From NCBI GenBank assembly GCA_018417955.1, contig JACTVC010000042.1, positions 124,001 through 188,000 of the forward strand: a stretch of 64,000 nucleotides of DNA, in the 5' to 3' direction. Source of the stretch: Laccaria trichodermophora (lineage: Eukaryota; Basidiomycota; Agaricomycetes; Agaricales; Hydnangiaceae). The notes under the pieces are model-generated. The model searched no databases and was not told where the DNA came from. It saw only the letters and a list, made by a program, of their open reading frames with translations. A program made the translations under genes and the position numbers. This document shows, piece after piece, positions 39,926 to 52,000 of the stretch (its first letter is position 1; the number at the start of each line of letters is the position of its first letter).

Positions 39926-40671
39926 CATGCACAGTATATTCTCCAGAATCAACAACGTCTCCGCGTTGCTCTCATCATGTACGATGGCGCTTCTTGCGGC
40001 TATCGCGCTCTCCACTCTGGTGTTCAACGCCGACCCCAAGGGCGACCTTGCCATCGCTTCCATCAAAGTGTCAGGCTCTTTCTTTCGGAATCTTGAATCT
40101 ATTCACTGAATCATGGACTTTGAAGATATCCCGGAACTACTCGTAGATACGCGAAAACGAAGCAAGATCTTGCGTTCGTCAACTTCAACATAACTGCAGG
40201 TATGACCTTAACGAGACTACCATTCATTCAGTCGTTAATCAACGCGCTTCCTCAGATCTGACGCCGTTATTTCACTGGAATACAAAGCAACTCTTCCTTT
40301 ATCTAGAAGCTGAATACATCAACGCCCAAGGAGTGAGCGTTGTATATTGATGGTCGGGTCCGCTTGCTCAACCTGTCCTCAGGTGAAGAACGACGTCGTT
40401 ATTTGGGATCGCATTGTCCGTCGCAAAGAAGATGCAAACATCAATGTCGCAGGGAAGAACAAGTACAACTTCCGTGAGCTTTCCGCAAGCTTCAAGTAAG
40501 CGACCAATACACGCTCAGCTATCTATTGCTAATAACGTCGTCAGGGATGTCCCCCCGGCGAACTATTCCTTGAAGTACAACGTGATGCCTTACGTTGGCT
40601 ATCTGACCTACGGAGAAATTGCGAAAACTGCCGAACCAGTAGCGTTCCCTCGTACGCAGCCGCGTGTATAA
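39926..40671 (+). CDS. spc3: Signal peptidase complex subunit Spc3 (SPC22/23)
   Basis: Spc3 is the essential single-pass subunit of the ER signal peptidase that supports the catalytic Sec11. The N-terminus MHSIFSRINNVSALLSSC plus MALLAAIALSTLVF is the membrane anchor. The lumenal domain follows with KQDLAFVNFNITADLTPLFH, WNTKQLFLYLEAEY, NDVVIWDRIVRRKEDA and KYNFRELSASFKDVPPANYS, ending VGYLTYGEIAKTA. The first intron (about 40067-40127) splits SIKV from YPGTTRRYAKTK, and three more short introns follow. Length is as expected, about 180 residues. The stop is at 40669. Confidence 0.93.
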
Positions 40672-40814
40672 TAAGTGTGTAATTGTTTTGTTAGAAGGAA
40701 TTCAATCAGTTTCTCAACTAAGTGCTCACCCTATATATCCACAAATTCTCGAGCTACAATAATTTCAACTGGAGGTATGTGGGTTTTTAACCTTTGGCTG
40801 ATCAACGGATGGCG

Positions 40815-41018
40815 TGTAGATGTCGGATGGAGAACAATGACCTTGTGCGACGGGCCAAAAATACGAACATATATTCACGCAACGATGGCGACGCCCATAC
40901 TACCAATCTCAATATACCCACCGCAATATCCTCCTTCACACCCGACCCAGAACTCATTCCCGCCGGGTACGATCTACATGTTCGTCAATGCTCAACGAGC
41001 AATGTAGAAAACAAGTAG
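40815..41018 (+). other. Short coding-like open frame of unknown identity
   Basis: This frame has good codon pattern (NTNIYSRNDGDAHTTNLNIP, SFTPDPELIPAGYDLHVRQ) but no start in a good context. A CGTGTAG acceptor-like site near 40820 could be its left edge. It sits between the Spc3 and stomatin genes on the same strand. It may be a relic exon or a small gene; I recognise no family. The rest of 40672-41278 holds nothing else. Confidence 0.25.
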
Positions 41019-41278
41019 AAACTTTGTGGCCATTCTCACAAAGCTTGAAAGGACGGTCAGCGGTCTACAGTATGTGTCGTCGACAGTTGGAAGCGAGGCT
41101 CAGAATTACTGAGAATATTCGGGTTCAGGGTCACTCTCCGTGGCTGTGCAAGTGTGTGGACGCGTCGTTTCGGCACGCTAACAAGCTTCTTATAAAGAGG
41201 TGCACGCTTGATTCGTGTCCATCGTCTTCCACTGCTTTTTCATTGGCCAGGACTGTCACCACCGCTTAATCTCACTCA

Positions 41279-42840
41279 ATGAGCCTTGCGACTATATCGA
41301 CCCAATCGGCGACTGGAAGAGCGCTGACCGGCCTCGCTGCCGTCACAGCTAGGAGGGCCGTGCAAAGGGGCGTTCCCAGACGTTTTCTGGGGAAACCGAG
41401 AAACATCATAACTATCATCGAGCAAGGACATGAGGGGTGGCGTCTTAGGTAGGAAAGATCTTTTTGGTCACTCCTCAATCATTCACTGGCCTTTTGTTAT
41501 TAGCTTAGGACGAAACCCTGTCCGGCTGAACCCAGGATTGAACTTGAAAATTCCAATATATCATACCGTTCATAACGTCGATCTTCGCGAATCTTCAATC
41601 TCAATTCCCAATGTCAGGATACCCTGTGATGCTCACCCTTTATCAAGCTAATTCACATTCGACAGCTCCCAGGCTACACCGCTGACAATGTGTGTACATA
41701 AGATCCGATTCAGGAAGGGTCTTATCTGGTACTGATACTTTTCTCAGGTCCCAGTAACTTGCTCAGGCTCCTTGTTCTATCGAATCACGGATGGATACAA
41801 GGTATGGCCCCTATAATCCTGTCGCTCTCGGTTTTAAGACAATGTCAGGCTTGCTTTGAAGTCAGTGACGTCCAGGACAATGTCAAAAATACCGGAATGT
41901 CAGCAGTTCGGTCTGTGTTGGGTCACTTCACGTACGATCAGGTACGTACTACATGTCAAACACTTTATCAACAGGACCTTATGCATACGTTAGGTCATTA
42001 GTGATCGTAATGAACTCAACAAGAGATTAAACACGGTTATTGGGAGTTCCATTTCGGTGGGTTGCGGTCTATTCCGCGTACTTTTCTAATATCACCTGAT
42101 CGTAGAATTGGGGAGTCGATTGCACCAGATTCGAGATTCAAACCTTTCAACCCGCCAACAGAGAAGTCGAGGTTCGTTCTTACAGCTTTATTCATAACGG
42201 CTAAATCTCATATTTCGCGAAGCGTCAACTTGAACTTCAAATGGAGGCAGAACGAAATCGTCGGAAGCAACTTCTGGACACCCAAGCCCAAATCAATGTC
42301 GCCGAGGGCCAGAAGCAACGGGTCATCTTGGAAAGCGAGGGTCATGTAAGTCCAGCAAATGTGCTCACTGAGTTTGATTTGATCTGGAAACGTCTGCGCT
42401 CTTTGTCCAGCTGGAAGCCAAGTCAAACGAAGCAGACGCACACTTCAAGACAGTAGTCAGGGAAGCAGAGGCCCGGCAAGTTTCGCATTTACCTTTTATT
42501 GCGGGCTGTTGAATAAATCATTTTGACAAAATCTAGGCAACAGCAAGCCCTTATGGAGTCCTCTGCAATCGCCCAGCAGGTCGAGAATATCGCGCGCTCA
42601 ATCGCCGCGAATAAAGATGACGTCCGGCCAGAAGAGCGTCAACGTGCTTTGGCGACTTTGGTTGAACTGAAACGCCTGGAACAGCTCAGAGCTATTGCCC
42701 AAAGCAAGAGCAACTCGACCTATTTCTTTGGCGACAAGTCGGCGCTTGGCCTAGCAAGCGATGCTTTCAACGTCGATTATGCGCAACATGTGAAAGCGAG
42801 CTTTGAAAACCGACCGAGACGGGTCGAAGGGGCGTTGTAA
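41279..42840 (+). CDS. Mitochondrial stomatin-like protein (SPFH/Band 7)
   Basis: The product resembles SLP-2, an inner-membrane scaffold that organises cardiolipin-rich domains and proteases. The N-terminus is a likely mitochondrial presequence (SLATISTQSATGRALTGLAA, many Arg and no acid). RNIITIIEQGHEGWRL leads into the SPFH domain: LGRNPVRLNPGLNLKIPIYH, DLRESSISIPN, SLFYRITDGYKACFEV, RSVLGHFTYDQVISDRNEL and NWGVDCTRFEIQTFQPANRE. A coiled coil follows (QMEAERNRRKQLLDTQAQI). The C-terminus YFFGDKSAL is the SLP-2 type tail. Seven or eight introns are inferred. The stop is at 42838, just before a poly-A run in the genomic strand. Confidence 0.9.
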
Positions 42841-42997
42841 AAAAAAAAAAAACAAGATGAGACCACTGGAGTTTCCCTCGAACTTGATTTGCATTTTTTT
42901 CGATACCCATGATTCACCTCCACTCAGCATGACTCTTCTGTATTCGCATATATTTTCATACATCTGTACAGTAAGCTCCCTCAAATCGCGATGTCGC

Positions 42998-43273
42998 TTA
43001 TCCAAATCCAGTGAAGTTTAGGTTGGACGACGCGTAAAAAACTAAAGCCCTGGCCTCAATGGACCGTCGCAAAGGACTGTCCTTGGGTGTTGTTGGATCA
43101 TTGATTGCGGCCGGCCACAGCTCTGTCTTGAGAACAGAATTAAAACTAAGAGGAGTGGGACAGTGAACAAAAAAAATTCCGTTAGCCTTGCACCACTTGA
43201 TCAATACGATCTCCTCCGGCGTCATACCACGGAAATCGTCGACAATTGCCTCGTCGTCTACGTGACTGCGCAT
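42998..43273 (-). CDS. Short hypothetical protein, possible relic
   Basis: A frame of 91 codons starts MRSHVDDEAIVDDFRGMTPE, has EEIVLIKWCKANGIFFVHC in the middle and stops at 42998. Codon use looks like that of neighbouring genes. No domain is recognised. It lies 3' to 3' with the stomatin-like gene. The upstream bases to 43366 stay open with another ATG, but there the sequence overlaps a local duplication. I rate it as a possible gene or the last exon of a decayed one. Confidence 0.35.
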   Translation of the reverse strand: MRSHVDDEAIVDDFRGMTPEEIVLIKWCKANGIFFVHCPTPLSFNSVLKTELWPAAINDPTTPKDSPLRRSIEARALVFYASSNLNFTGFG

Positions 43274-43304
43274 CTTGGATGGCCATATTTCAATTCGATT
43301 GGTT

Positions 43305-43384
43305 CTCGATATAAATTTGAGCACACGCCATTTGCAATGGCATGATACTGGTAGAAGCGAAGACAAACGGCTCCCAGCACCGAT
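43305..43384. repeat. Local direct duplication, left copy
   Basis: About 80 bp starting TCGATATAAATTTGAGCACA match 43453-43530 (TCGGTATAAATTTAGGCACA) at about 80%. The shared core is GGCATGATACTGGTAGAAG. The 68-bp gap between copies is unrelated. Confidence 0.7.
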
Positions 43385-43452
43385 TTCTTTCCAGTGAATA
43401 ACCGACTTCTTCCCGGTTCACCAACTGGCAACCATCTTCTCAGCCATCAACC

Positions 43453-43530
43453 TCGGTATAAATTTAGGCACATGACATTTACGACGGCATGATACTGGTA
43501 GAAGTAGAGACAACAGCGCCCTGCGCCGAT
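43453..43530. repeat. Local direct duplication, right copy
   Basis: This is the partner of 43305-43384 and includes GGCATGATACTGGTAGAAGT. It lies in the 3' flank of the SH3 protein gene. Confidence 0.7.
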
Positions 43531-43781
43531 AGTAAGGAGTAGATACGTATGGGTTGGTTCCAGCCAGGCAAGGAGGGGTATAGAATCCAGGACTTTGTTG
43601 AAAACTGTGCCAGCAAGGAGAACGGAAATGTATCGCGGAAAGTGTACAACACTACACGTATCTTTCCAAGGGAAAAGTAGCAGGACAGCAATGACGGAAG
43701 TAGAAAGATCATGAGAGCGGTTGCACTGTACACATGGGGCACAAACCTCACATGTAGCAAGATATTGAAGGGTCAAAACTC

Positions 43782-44760
43782 TCAGAAATTTGACCATGAC
43801 ACGAGATCACCACGAGAAGCGCTGCCTGGCCCGTCCATCTGAATGGTAATACCCAGACTGGTGCTTCGGACGGGCCTTTCAGCCCGAAGCCCCTTGACGG
43901 GTTTCAGGAAGCACCAAGCTGGCACAACTCCCAGTTCTACGTCATTCTCCGCAACAGGAGTTTGTTTGAAAAGTGACTTGGCTGTGTGGAAAATAGCGTT
44001 GTTCTCCCGACCAACGACGCACCAGCCGTCGTCGAATGATTGCACAACGGTGAGGTGTTCACCAAGTTTTGTGAGAAGGAGTTCGTCCGGAAGGACGGGA
44101 CTAAATAACTGCCGAACTTTGCGTGCGGTTCCAGTTGTGAAACTGGATGATGAAGAGGCGCTTGACATCACGGAGAAGCGGTTTTGACTACTCGAGCCGC
44201 TCATAGAGGAGTTACGGAAAACGGACGTTCGGTTTGGACCGGTAGGTTCGAGTGTGGAAGTTCTGGGTGAGCCAGCGGAGAGTGCAAATGAAAAGGGTTT
44301 CGCAGAGAATGCCTGAGGGAAATTTCCTGATTGTCGGTGAAAGTTGACGATCTCTTCGCGAGTAGCCAGGCCAGGGCGTGTCAGAACCTTGTCAGGAAGG
44401 ACAATGGCAGGTCCCATTTGATTCCTGGAAAACCCGTTGCCAGGATTTCTATAATGCGTAGACAAGACGTTTGTTACTCGAGTTAGGCGGAAATGAGAAG
44501 GATCTGAAAACATACCCCGCAGGTTCGACTTTCTCATCTTCTGGGCGAATCCCGCGCACAGACAGAAAAGCTGCGCCAAGTTGGGATTCCCTCTTTGCTA
44601 GAGCGTGCTTGCGGTACTTGCGTACCCCGAGCCAGAAGGCCACAGCTAAAATAATGACACCGACTATGACGAAGCCAGCAATGTATTCCGGCTTGAGGGA
44701 TGGTGATGACGCCGCATTAGTCGGAAAGGCAGAACGCAATGAAAGATGGATGATGGGCAT
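43782..44760 (-). CDS. Single-pass membrane protein with C-terminal SH3 domain
   Basis: Exon 1 (from 44760) has a short N-terminus, a strong membrane helix (YIAGFVIVGVIILAVAFWLG) and a basic stop-transfer stretch VRKYRKHALAKRE. After an intron (about 44455-44518) come NQMGPAIVLPDKVLTRPGLA and a Ser-rich linker (SVMSSASSSSSFTTG). The last 110 residues form an SH3 domain: RQLFSPVLPDELLLTKLGEH, LTVVQSFDDGWCVVGRE and LGVVPAWCFLKP, with the ALYDY-type strand replaced by FSPVLPDEL. Such anchored SH3 proteins (Fus1/Sho1-like layout) act in polarity or stress signalling. There is no cleavable signal peptide, so topology is inferred. Confidence 0.75.
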
Positions 44761-45070
44761 CGTTTTTACAGTTAATCTTGTGCAGTGCTCGTCGTTGCCA
44801 GTGAAGACGTTGAATAAGGAGCGTGGTGGAAAAAAGAGTGTGGGATGCGCCGGATGTGGTGGACGCAAGATAAACAGAAATAGCCCAGAACCGGGATGCT
44901 GGGAATGCTATTTGCACCGACGTAGCATGTGCTGGGAAGAGGAAGGAATAGTTGAAGAACTGAGTCTGGAGATCACTGAGGAATTGATGAACGGCTCCTG
45001 AAGCAACCCTGCTGACTAATCATCCCAAGCCGTAACCTTGCCAACTTCGTTGCAACTTCGATCGATTGTT

Positions 45071-46446
45071 CTATATCTGGATGCTACGAACTTCTTCTTT
45101 AATGCTCACTAACATATCCTTTGTAGTTTTCTTTGGCTTCCATCCAATGGCCTTGGACCGATCTGCTCGACACCGTGCGTTGGAGTTCAAAAAGGCGATC
45201 GTTCCTGGTGGAAAGAGCCTCTGGGTCTCGTCGTCCGTAAAAGTCGTTGGAGTTGCGTTCTTTGCCTTCCCCAGATCCACCATTGCTTTCCCAATTGCTT
45301 CGGAAACGGCATACAAAGTGTGCTCTCCATTTTCTGCAAAGTAGAAGCCAGACAATCCGTGGGAAAAAGCAGAGTTGAGGATACGTGGTTTATTGCCATC
45401 AACATCGTAGGAGATCACAGAGTCGACAACGAGCCTGAAAAGATCCGCAACTGTAGCAGATTGGCATTACCACGCCTTGAGAAGAATTGGCCTCATACTA
45501 ACCTTCGTCAATGTGGATGTTTGGCCAAATGTTCTTGCCTTTGCCCAGCACCCCGGCCTGTCCTCGGGAAAGGCTCGCCTTCACAAGCGTCGGGATCTGT
45601 TGGGAAATAGGATTTTGAAGACCGGCGTCGACTAAAGACCCAGACGCCCTGCCGTAAATGGTACCAGGAAGAAGAATATAGGTCTTGACAAACCCTAATG
45701 GTCCTTGAGCATCTTGGACTTCGGATTGAATTTCCTCGCACCTTGCTCATCAGCCTTCACAATGTCGAGGTCAACGACGCGATGAGGCTGAGTCTCAGGA
45801 ATAGCTTTGAGTTGAGCAACATCCATATCCGAATATATGACGTCACTTGAGTACATGCCTTGTGCTTCGTCAATGAGAACACCTGCACGAGCATCAGAGC
45901 ATGAAAATAAGGTAATCGCGGTACCCGCCAGTGCCGGACTGAACAAGTTGAATGTCAGCTGGATCGAGTGCCAAATGCTAGAGACTAACGGTGTGTATGA
46001 GGGAGGGAGGGACTCCTGTGCGCTTGTATCGGTCTTGAAGGCCTTTCAAAATAGCTTTTGCTGCATTGAGGTCGTCGGCGCTGGCCTAAAGGAGCGCTAT
46101 TAAGATTGCTGTATCAAGTTACTGATTCGCAAGTACTTACACATGCAATCACAATGTCAGCCTTCTCCGCAAGCTGGCTAAGCAAATCAAGATCATTGTA
46201 TGATCCAACAACAGCCTTAATTCCCATAGACCGAAATTGCAAAGCCTTGGACTCTGAGCGAACGAGAATGGTCGTCTGAAAAGTATCTGAACGGGGGTGA
46301 CATAACAAACGAGCAAGGACACTGCCCCCGATGTACCCTCGAAAGATATTATCAGTTGTTTCAATGCGCCGCCGAGCAACTATTTAGCACTCACCCGTCG
46401 CCCCCGTCAGAAAGATATGGGTTTTGACAGTTAGATGGCCGTGCAT
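45071..46446 (-). CDS. NAD(P)-binding epimerase/NmrA-like Rossmann protein
   Basis: The first exon ends FLTGATG and, after an intron (about 46334-46395), continues YIGGSVLARLL, giving the GATGYIGG dinucleotide-binding loop of extended short-chain dehydrogenases. TTILVRSESKALQFRSMGIK and GSYNDLDLLSQLAEKADIVI are the second strand and helix typical of the family. VKTYILLPGTIYGRASG is the catalytic-region block, where IYG precedes the binding pocket. The C-terminal part (LYAVSEAIGKAMVDLGKAK, SKAIGWKPKKTTKDML) is the substrate lid. A classical YxxxK is not evident, so activity is uncertain. The stop is at 45071. It is transcribed divergently from the membrane protein gene at 46832. Confidence 0.75.
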
Positions 46447-46831
46447 CCCAACTTTGAGGTATTTAGATAGCACCTCAGCACAAGGTCATAGTTACGAATT
46501 ACAAATACCGTCACAGTTGTCACGCTCACGCAGAGATTTGGAGCTCACCACCGGCACGCATCGACAACAACGACTACCGACGGCGACCACGACAAGTCAA
46601 CGACGATTCATCCTCGTTGTCACCCTTTCTCTCTTTCCCTCCTTTTGCAACCCACTGAATGTGCGTTTAAACCTGTCTACTGGTCTGTTGATCCTTCTTC
46701 TGTTCATCATTACCTTCTGATCATCCTCAGTAGCTATCCGTTCTTTACCGCCTTCGTCAAGGCAATTTCCCTTCTTTTCTCCTCACTCAGCGGGTCACTC
46801 AGTACTTTTGTTTCTCCCCCCTCCGCTAACC

Positions 46832-48202
46832 ATGGTCGCGCGCCCACTTCACAAGCGCCAGCTTGGCCTTGCCGCACCCACAGGTGCTGGTATCTCTAAT
46901 GCTGCCCTCACCGTCGGTACAGATGCCGCCACCGCTACCTCCTTAGCCTTTGATAGCTCTGCCGGCTCGGGCTCTAATACAGCCCCTCCCATTGCTATCT
47001 CATTCACTCCCGTTGTTCACACTACCCCTTCCGCCTCCGATTCGGATTCCGCCACGCCTTCAAACTCTGTAGCTGCATCATCCAATACATCTAGTCCCAT
47101 TGCCTTGAGCACTGTAGTTGGTACATGTATAGGCGCTTTCATCGGCGCCTCCGCCCTTATTATTTTGGGCGTCGTGTTTTACCGGCGCTACTCAAGGAGC
47201 CTCAAGCAGAGATATATCAAGACAAGAGCTCCCATACCCAATGATCGTAACGCCCGCGGCGACGAGCAACGCAGGCGTTCTCGTCTTGAGCCTTGGACTA
47301 AATTGGAGGACGGGGACAAATGGGAAGGCTCATACCAGACGCAGGAGGTGGACGCTGTCTCTCCAATGGAGAAACTTACCATGTTCAAGAAGAGATCTCC
47401 GAGTGTCCGCACTGCTTTCACTCATGTTACTCACAGATCAGACGATGCTCCCTTCGATTTTGTTCATCCTTTTTCACAATACCACCCTAGCCTTGCGAAG
47501 GACCTTGCTTCTGATGAAAAAGGCGCGTTCATGCCCGAACCGCGACCCTTCCTCGGCCGCGTCGATGCAAATGCCACAATATCATGGGAATCAGGATCGG
47601 CCAAGAATACATCATTCCTCTCCGCCCATACAGCTCGCATGGAAGGAGGGGCCATGTCGCCAACCTTGAACATGGCACTTCCCACACCTGTAGCTGTGAA
47701 ATCAGAACTTCATCGTTGGGAATCTGCAGAGGTAGTCCATTTCAGTGAAGGTCAGTCTGCAGAGATCGTCGACCCAGCAGAGGAAGAGTCAAACAGAAGG
47801 AGTGCACACAATCCTTTTTTCAACGCTCAAGAATACGGCCACCAACGATCTCATTCAAAGTCATCTTCTCGGTCTCGCTCACGATCCAACTCTGTCTCCA
47901 AACAAAGTCACAAGGGCAAGGATCGGGAACGCATTGTCTCGATGGATCCTTTTTCCGATCCACTGCCTAAACCTTCCTTCGTCTATCATCACGCAACTAC
48001 GTCTAGTGCTTCCTCAGCAAGCAACGAACGAGCAATACAATCCTTGAGAGCTGTGCTGGATGTATCAGAAGAAGAAATCCAGAGTCGTTTGCGTGTTGCG
48101 TCGATGCAACCGTCCGTCATATCCGCCATGTATGACGATGATGATGTTACAGAGAAGTTTCCTATCCCACCATCCTCGGCCGGACACTCCATCAAAGATT
48201 AG
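46832..48202 (+). CDS. One-pass membrane protein with Ser/Thr-rich ectodomain
   Basis: The intronless frame has a Ser/Thr/Ala-rich N-terminal region of about 90 residues, one transmembrane helix (VGTCIGAFIGASALIILGVV) followed by FYRRYSRSLKQRY, and a long disordered cytoplasmic tail with an RS-like run (SKSSSRSRSRSNSVSKQSHK). The layout is that of fungal Wsc/mucin-like or 'skn1-like' membrane proteins, but no cysteine-rich WSC domain is present. An N-terminal signal sequence is not evident after MVARPLHKRQLG. The ATG at 46832 follows a CTAACC context and a 380-bp pyrimidine-rich leader. No specific function can be assigned. Confidence 0.7.
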   Translation: MVARPLHKRQLGLAAPTGAGISNAALTVGTDAATATSLAFDSSAGSGSNTAPPIAISFTPVVHTTPSASDSDSATPSNSVAASSNTSSPIALSTVVGTCIGAFIGASALIILGVVFYRRYSRSLKQRYIKTRAPIPNDRNARGDEQRRRSRLEPWTKLEDGDKWEGSYQTQEVDAVSPMEKLTMFKKRSPSVRTAFTHVTHRSDDAPFDFVHPFSQYHPSLAKDLASDEKGAFMPEPRPFLGRVDANATISWESGSAKNTSFLSAHTARMEGGAMSPTLNMALPTPVAVKSELHRWESAEVVHFSEGQSAEIVDPAEEESNRRSAHNPFFNAQEYGHQRSHSKSSSRSRSRSNSVSKQSHKGKDRERIVSMDPFSDPLPKPSFVYHHATTSSASSASNERAIQSLRAVLDVSEEEIQSRLRVASMQPSVISAMYDDDDVTEKFPIPPSSAGHSIKD

Positions 48203-49061
48203 AAAGTAGGACGTTTCCTCCTCATCGACGCCGATTTGACCGCGATAACTTAAGACCTGCCTTTGCTATATATCCCTTCCCCACCCTTCTCCTGACTACC
48301 TCCTATCTCGGATCAGTGTCATCCACTGCCTCTCAAAGAGTGGCCTACAATCCGGTATCATCATACAGCCGTGATCCCCCTTGCGTGCCTGGCGCCTCTC
48401 CCTCTGCTTCGCGGATGCCAACCTGTCCACATGTGCACGTTTGCGTCTCCAGCTATTTCATGATTTGTACAACTGCTTTTCTACTTGGCTGCATTTATTG
48501 TCCCGCTAGCTATCTATCCTTATGCACCCATATATTAACTGCTTCTGCATCCACTCACTTTGTTCCATCCCACCGCATTCCCTTGCATCGCACAGATGAC
48601 CAATCCTATAACATCGCGCTTATTTATTGACCTCCCTCTTGACATGTAGAACAAGAATATGCAAGGTAACAGAATTGAGTATCCTGTCAACCATTTGTGA
48701 ATTTACAGAGTATCAAGTCTAGACAGTGCCTAGACTCTAAGAGTATAGCTTTGGTCACGCACTGTGAACATTAATCCTTTCAGATACCCGGTCAAGGCAA
48801 CATCTCAAAGCCGAGTCGTACTGCTTCAAGCGCGCTTTCGTTCTTCTTTCTTTCACTCTTCTTCATTTCCTAAACAATACTTGAGGACAACTAGCGCCAC
48901 TCTGGCCACCAAAGGCCCGGACTGTCACGAGCAATCCGTCGGCTATCTTTGTAATTGTGCCCTGAACCCTTCGCTTACTCTGCTGCTTTGTAGCCCACTT
49001 TCTTCGAGGAATACTTGGAAACTTTGATCTAGTCGAAGGACACCTGAAAGGCTCTGATACG
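48203..49061. other. Intergenic, 3' flank of membrane gene and long leader of PriB-like gene
   Basis: No gene is supportable. From 48300 to 48630 the strand is pyrimidine-rich. A 50-bp stretch at 48700-48745 (AGAGTATCAAGTCTAGACAG, CTAGACTCTAAGAGTATAG) has weak dyad symmetry. The remainder looks like leader and promoter. Confidence 0.45.
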
Positions 49062-52000
49062 ATGGCGAATAATTCATACAACGCCAACCAGCAGTGGACC
49101 CATCCTCAAATGGCATACCGTCGACCCAATCTTCAACTAGAGGGCGAATTTGAGTTCGATTCATTGCATTTACAAGATGTCAATGCAAACGGTCGCCAAC
49201 GACAGCTACAATCGCAGCAACAACCAGCTGCCTACCCGAACGCTTATCAGTTTTCACAGCAGCAAGTCCCTACCACCATAGCGTCCTCGTCGCTTCGAGA
49301 TGCGTTTGGTCCCAATCCACAGCAATCGCATGTCAGGCCAGCTTCCTATAACGTCCCACCTTCCGCTGCCAATACGTCTGGTTCTTATCTTCATGGTGTT
49401 TACGGTTCGGCCGCCAATCCAGGCCAGGATCTGGTCCCGAATCCGTATCGTAACAATGAGTCCTTCAACTTTCAAACTACCGCACCTCAGCCTTTGGAGA
49501 GTGAGCCATTTCCAGGCGGCTACACCTCATCGACTGTGACGATGCAAGATTCTTTCCCGCAGCCCTCGTCTTCCAATTCCTCGCACCAGTCACCCTATTA
49601 CACATCACAGTCCAAGACGGAAACAGGGACAGCACATCAGGCCAAACGTCCTCGCAAAAATCCTTCGGCGGAGGACGGAAATCCAGAGGATCATGATGGT
49701 GACGTTAAGGATAATGGCAAAGCGAAACCGTAGGTTTGACCATTTCTTCTTATCTGGTAACATCTCATTCGCTACAGTGCTCGTGCGTGTGCTCGGTGCA
49801 AAAATCTGAAGGTTAGATGTGAGGCCAAGACGGAAAACGACCCTTGCAAACGCTGTTTAAACGGTGGGCATGACTGTATCACCCCTGGGAAGAAGATACG
49901 TCGAACCCCCCCGTAAGTTTCAAACGTTAAACTCATCCCCTCGTTGTACGTTTTAAAACGCTTTCTTTTCCGTATAGTAAACGCGAGCACCTCATCAGTG
50001 AAATTCAAAGTCAGGCAAAAGAGATACAACGCCTCATGGGGATCCTGGATGCGATGGGCAATCGTGATTACTCGAACACTAATAACCAATCCGACCACAC
50101 TTCGTCGTCTAGTCTCCATTCTCCCGTCCTCTCCCCATCGCCGACCTCTGATTCCTTCCTTGGTCCAGATGGTCATTCAAACACGGAAGAAAAGAACAAC
50201 GCGGCTACGATTAAAGCAGTCGAGGAATGGATCGCAAAGGCACGGGAGAGCTTCCAAGAATTTGGTTCGTTTATTGGGATAGGAGGCGCTGGGTTGCCCA
50301 AAAACTACCTTGTAGAGGACGATTGGGAGGGAGGCGATTCTGACGGGGACGAAGACCTTGTTAATACTCCAGAACCAGAAACATTTGGCAGTGAAGATGA
50401 CCATTACAATGTAGCCGTGGAGGACACAGATGGGGACGAGCCACCGCATCAGGAAGGCCGTAGGCTCCGTCATCGGTCATCAGCGTCTAGCGGTGGCACC
50501 AGTGGGACTGCTATTTCTCGAAAGAAATTGGCTGGTGAAAGTGCAATTTTGCCTGCCGTGGCATCACCTTTTGGCCTGTTCGGAAAGTTGGCCATCAAGA
50601 ATCAAGGTAGCAGGGAGAGTAGTGTGGAAAGAGAGGAGGACAAGGAACCCGGAATTGGGAATTATAACTTTTTCAAGCCAAGTAAGTTTACCTTTCTTGT
50701 AGATCTGTCCCATCGGTTTTGACATTTTCAAAGCTGATGCGCCCGAATCACTGGTGCAGAGGCTTGATAAAGGGCAAAACCAAGCACCTCACATCCTGAC
50801 ACGGGGGATCATTACCCCAATGGAAGCGGAGAAATTGTTCCAAATGTAAGCAACAGTTCCACTGATCACGTCAACATCTCCAATGTCAAGACATACTTCA
50901 GATATTTCGATCGGATGAACCTTTCGGTTTCCCTTCTAGACCCCGTCCTCTACACGGCGCAGAGGACATTCTACCGGAGCCCATTTCTGTTCACTGTTAG
51001 TGCGTAACTTCTTTATTCACTCACATTGTAGACTGGGTGTTGATGGTCCTACAGTTTGCGCTATTGCCTCACGCTTCTACTCCGAAAGGCCGGGTCTCTA
51101 CCCCCAAATAATGCATTACGCTCAACTGGCCGCTGGTACAGCACTGATCAACGGCACCAAAAACGTGGAAATGTGTCAGGCGTATATACTTCTCAGCCTA
51201 TATCCCGTTCCTGCTCGAAAGTGGGAAGACCAGCGCAGTTGGTTGTATCTTGGGCTGGCAATCAGGTATAGTCATGTCATTTCCAATGCAAGATGATTTA
51301 CCATTAACGCGGCCCTCACCTGTTCAGAACCGCCACGGATTTAAATCTTCATCTCCCCTCGAATGCGAAACCCCTAAACGAAAACCATGCACGCGAGATG
51401 CTCAATCGAACTCGTGTCTGGCTTAACTGCGTTAATCTCGACAGATCAACAGGGTCACAATACGGCAAGCCACCGATTATCAGTAGTGCTGATTACATGG
51501 CAAATCACTCTCAAGATTGGTGGAAGAGCTCGCTTTACAACATGAAACACTTCGACATTCACATCTGTGCATACAATGCAGAACTCAAAGTCTTGGCAGG
51601 TTTCATTGCAAAGATATACAGTGATCCAGATCATCCAACAGGACTTAACAAGGTTCGTTATTCATTCTCCTACCTTCAGTTTTTTTGACTACGACGATAT
51701 GTCCAGGAGGTCGATTTTGAAGGGATAGCGACAGCGACGGATGACGAGTTGAAGCAAATGGGCGACAAATGGATCTCTACTGTCCAGCAAACAGATATGT
51801 CTGACCCACAAAACTGCTTCCGAACTGGCCTTCTCCGTTTGGCGTACAGCTACGCTCGGCTCGTTGTTCTCTCCTACGGTTTCCAACATGCATTTGGAAA
51901 GAATGACGGAACGGACGAGAATCCGTTTCTTATCAGGGTCAGTGGAGTCTGATCTGCATCTATGATATGACTGATGTCATTGGTAGTGTTTGACCGCTGC

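Noticed and set aside
43447..43797. Minus-strand frame resembling a small membrane protein
   Set aside because: It overlaps the end of the SH3 gene and the duplicated 80-bp repeat; the hydrophobic look comes from pyrimidine-rich flank.
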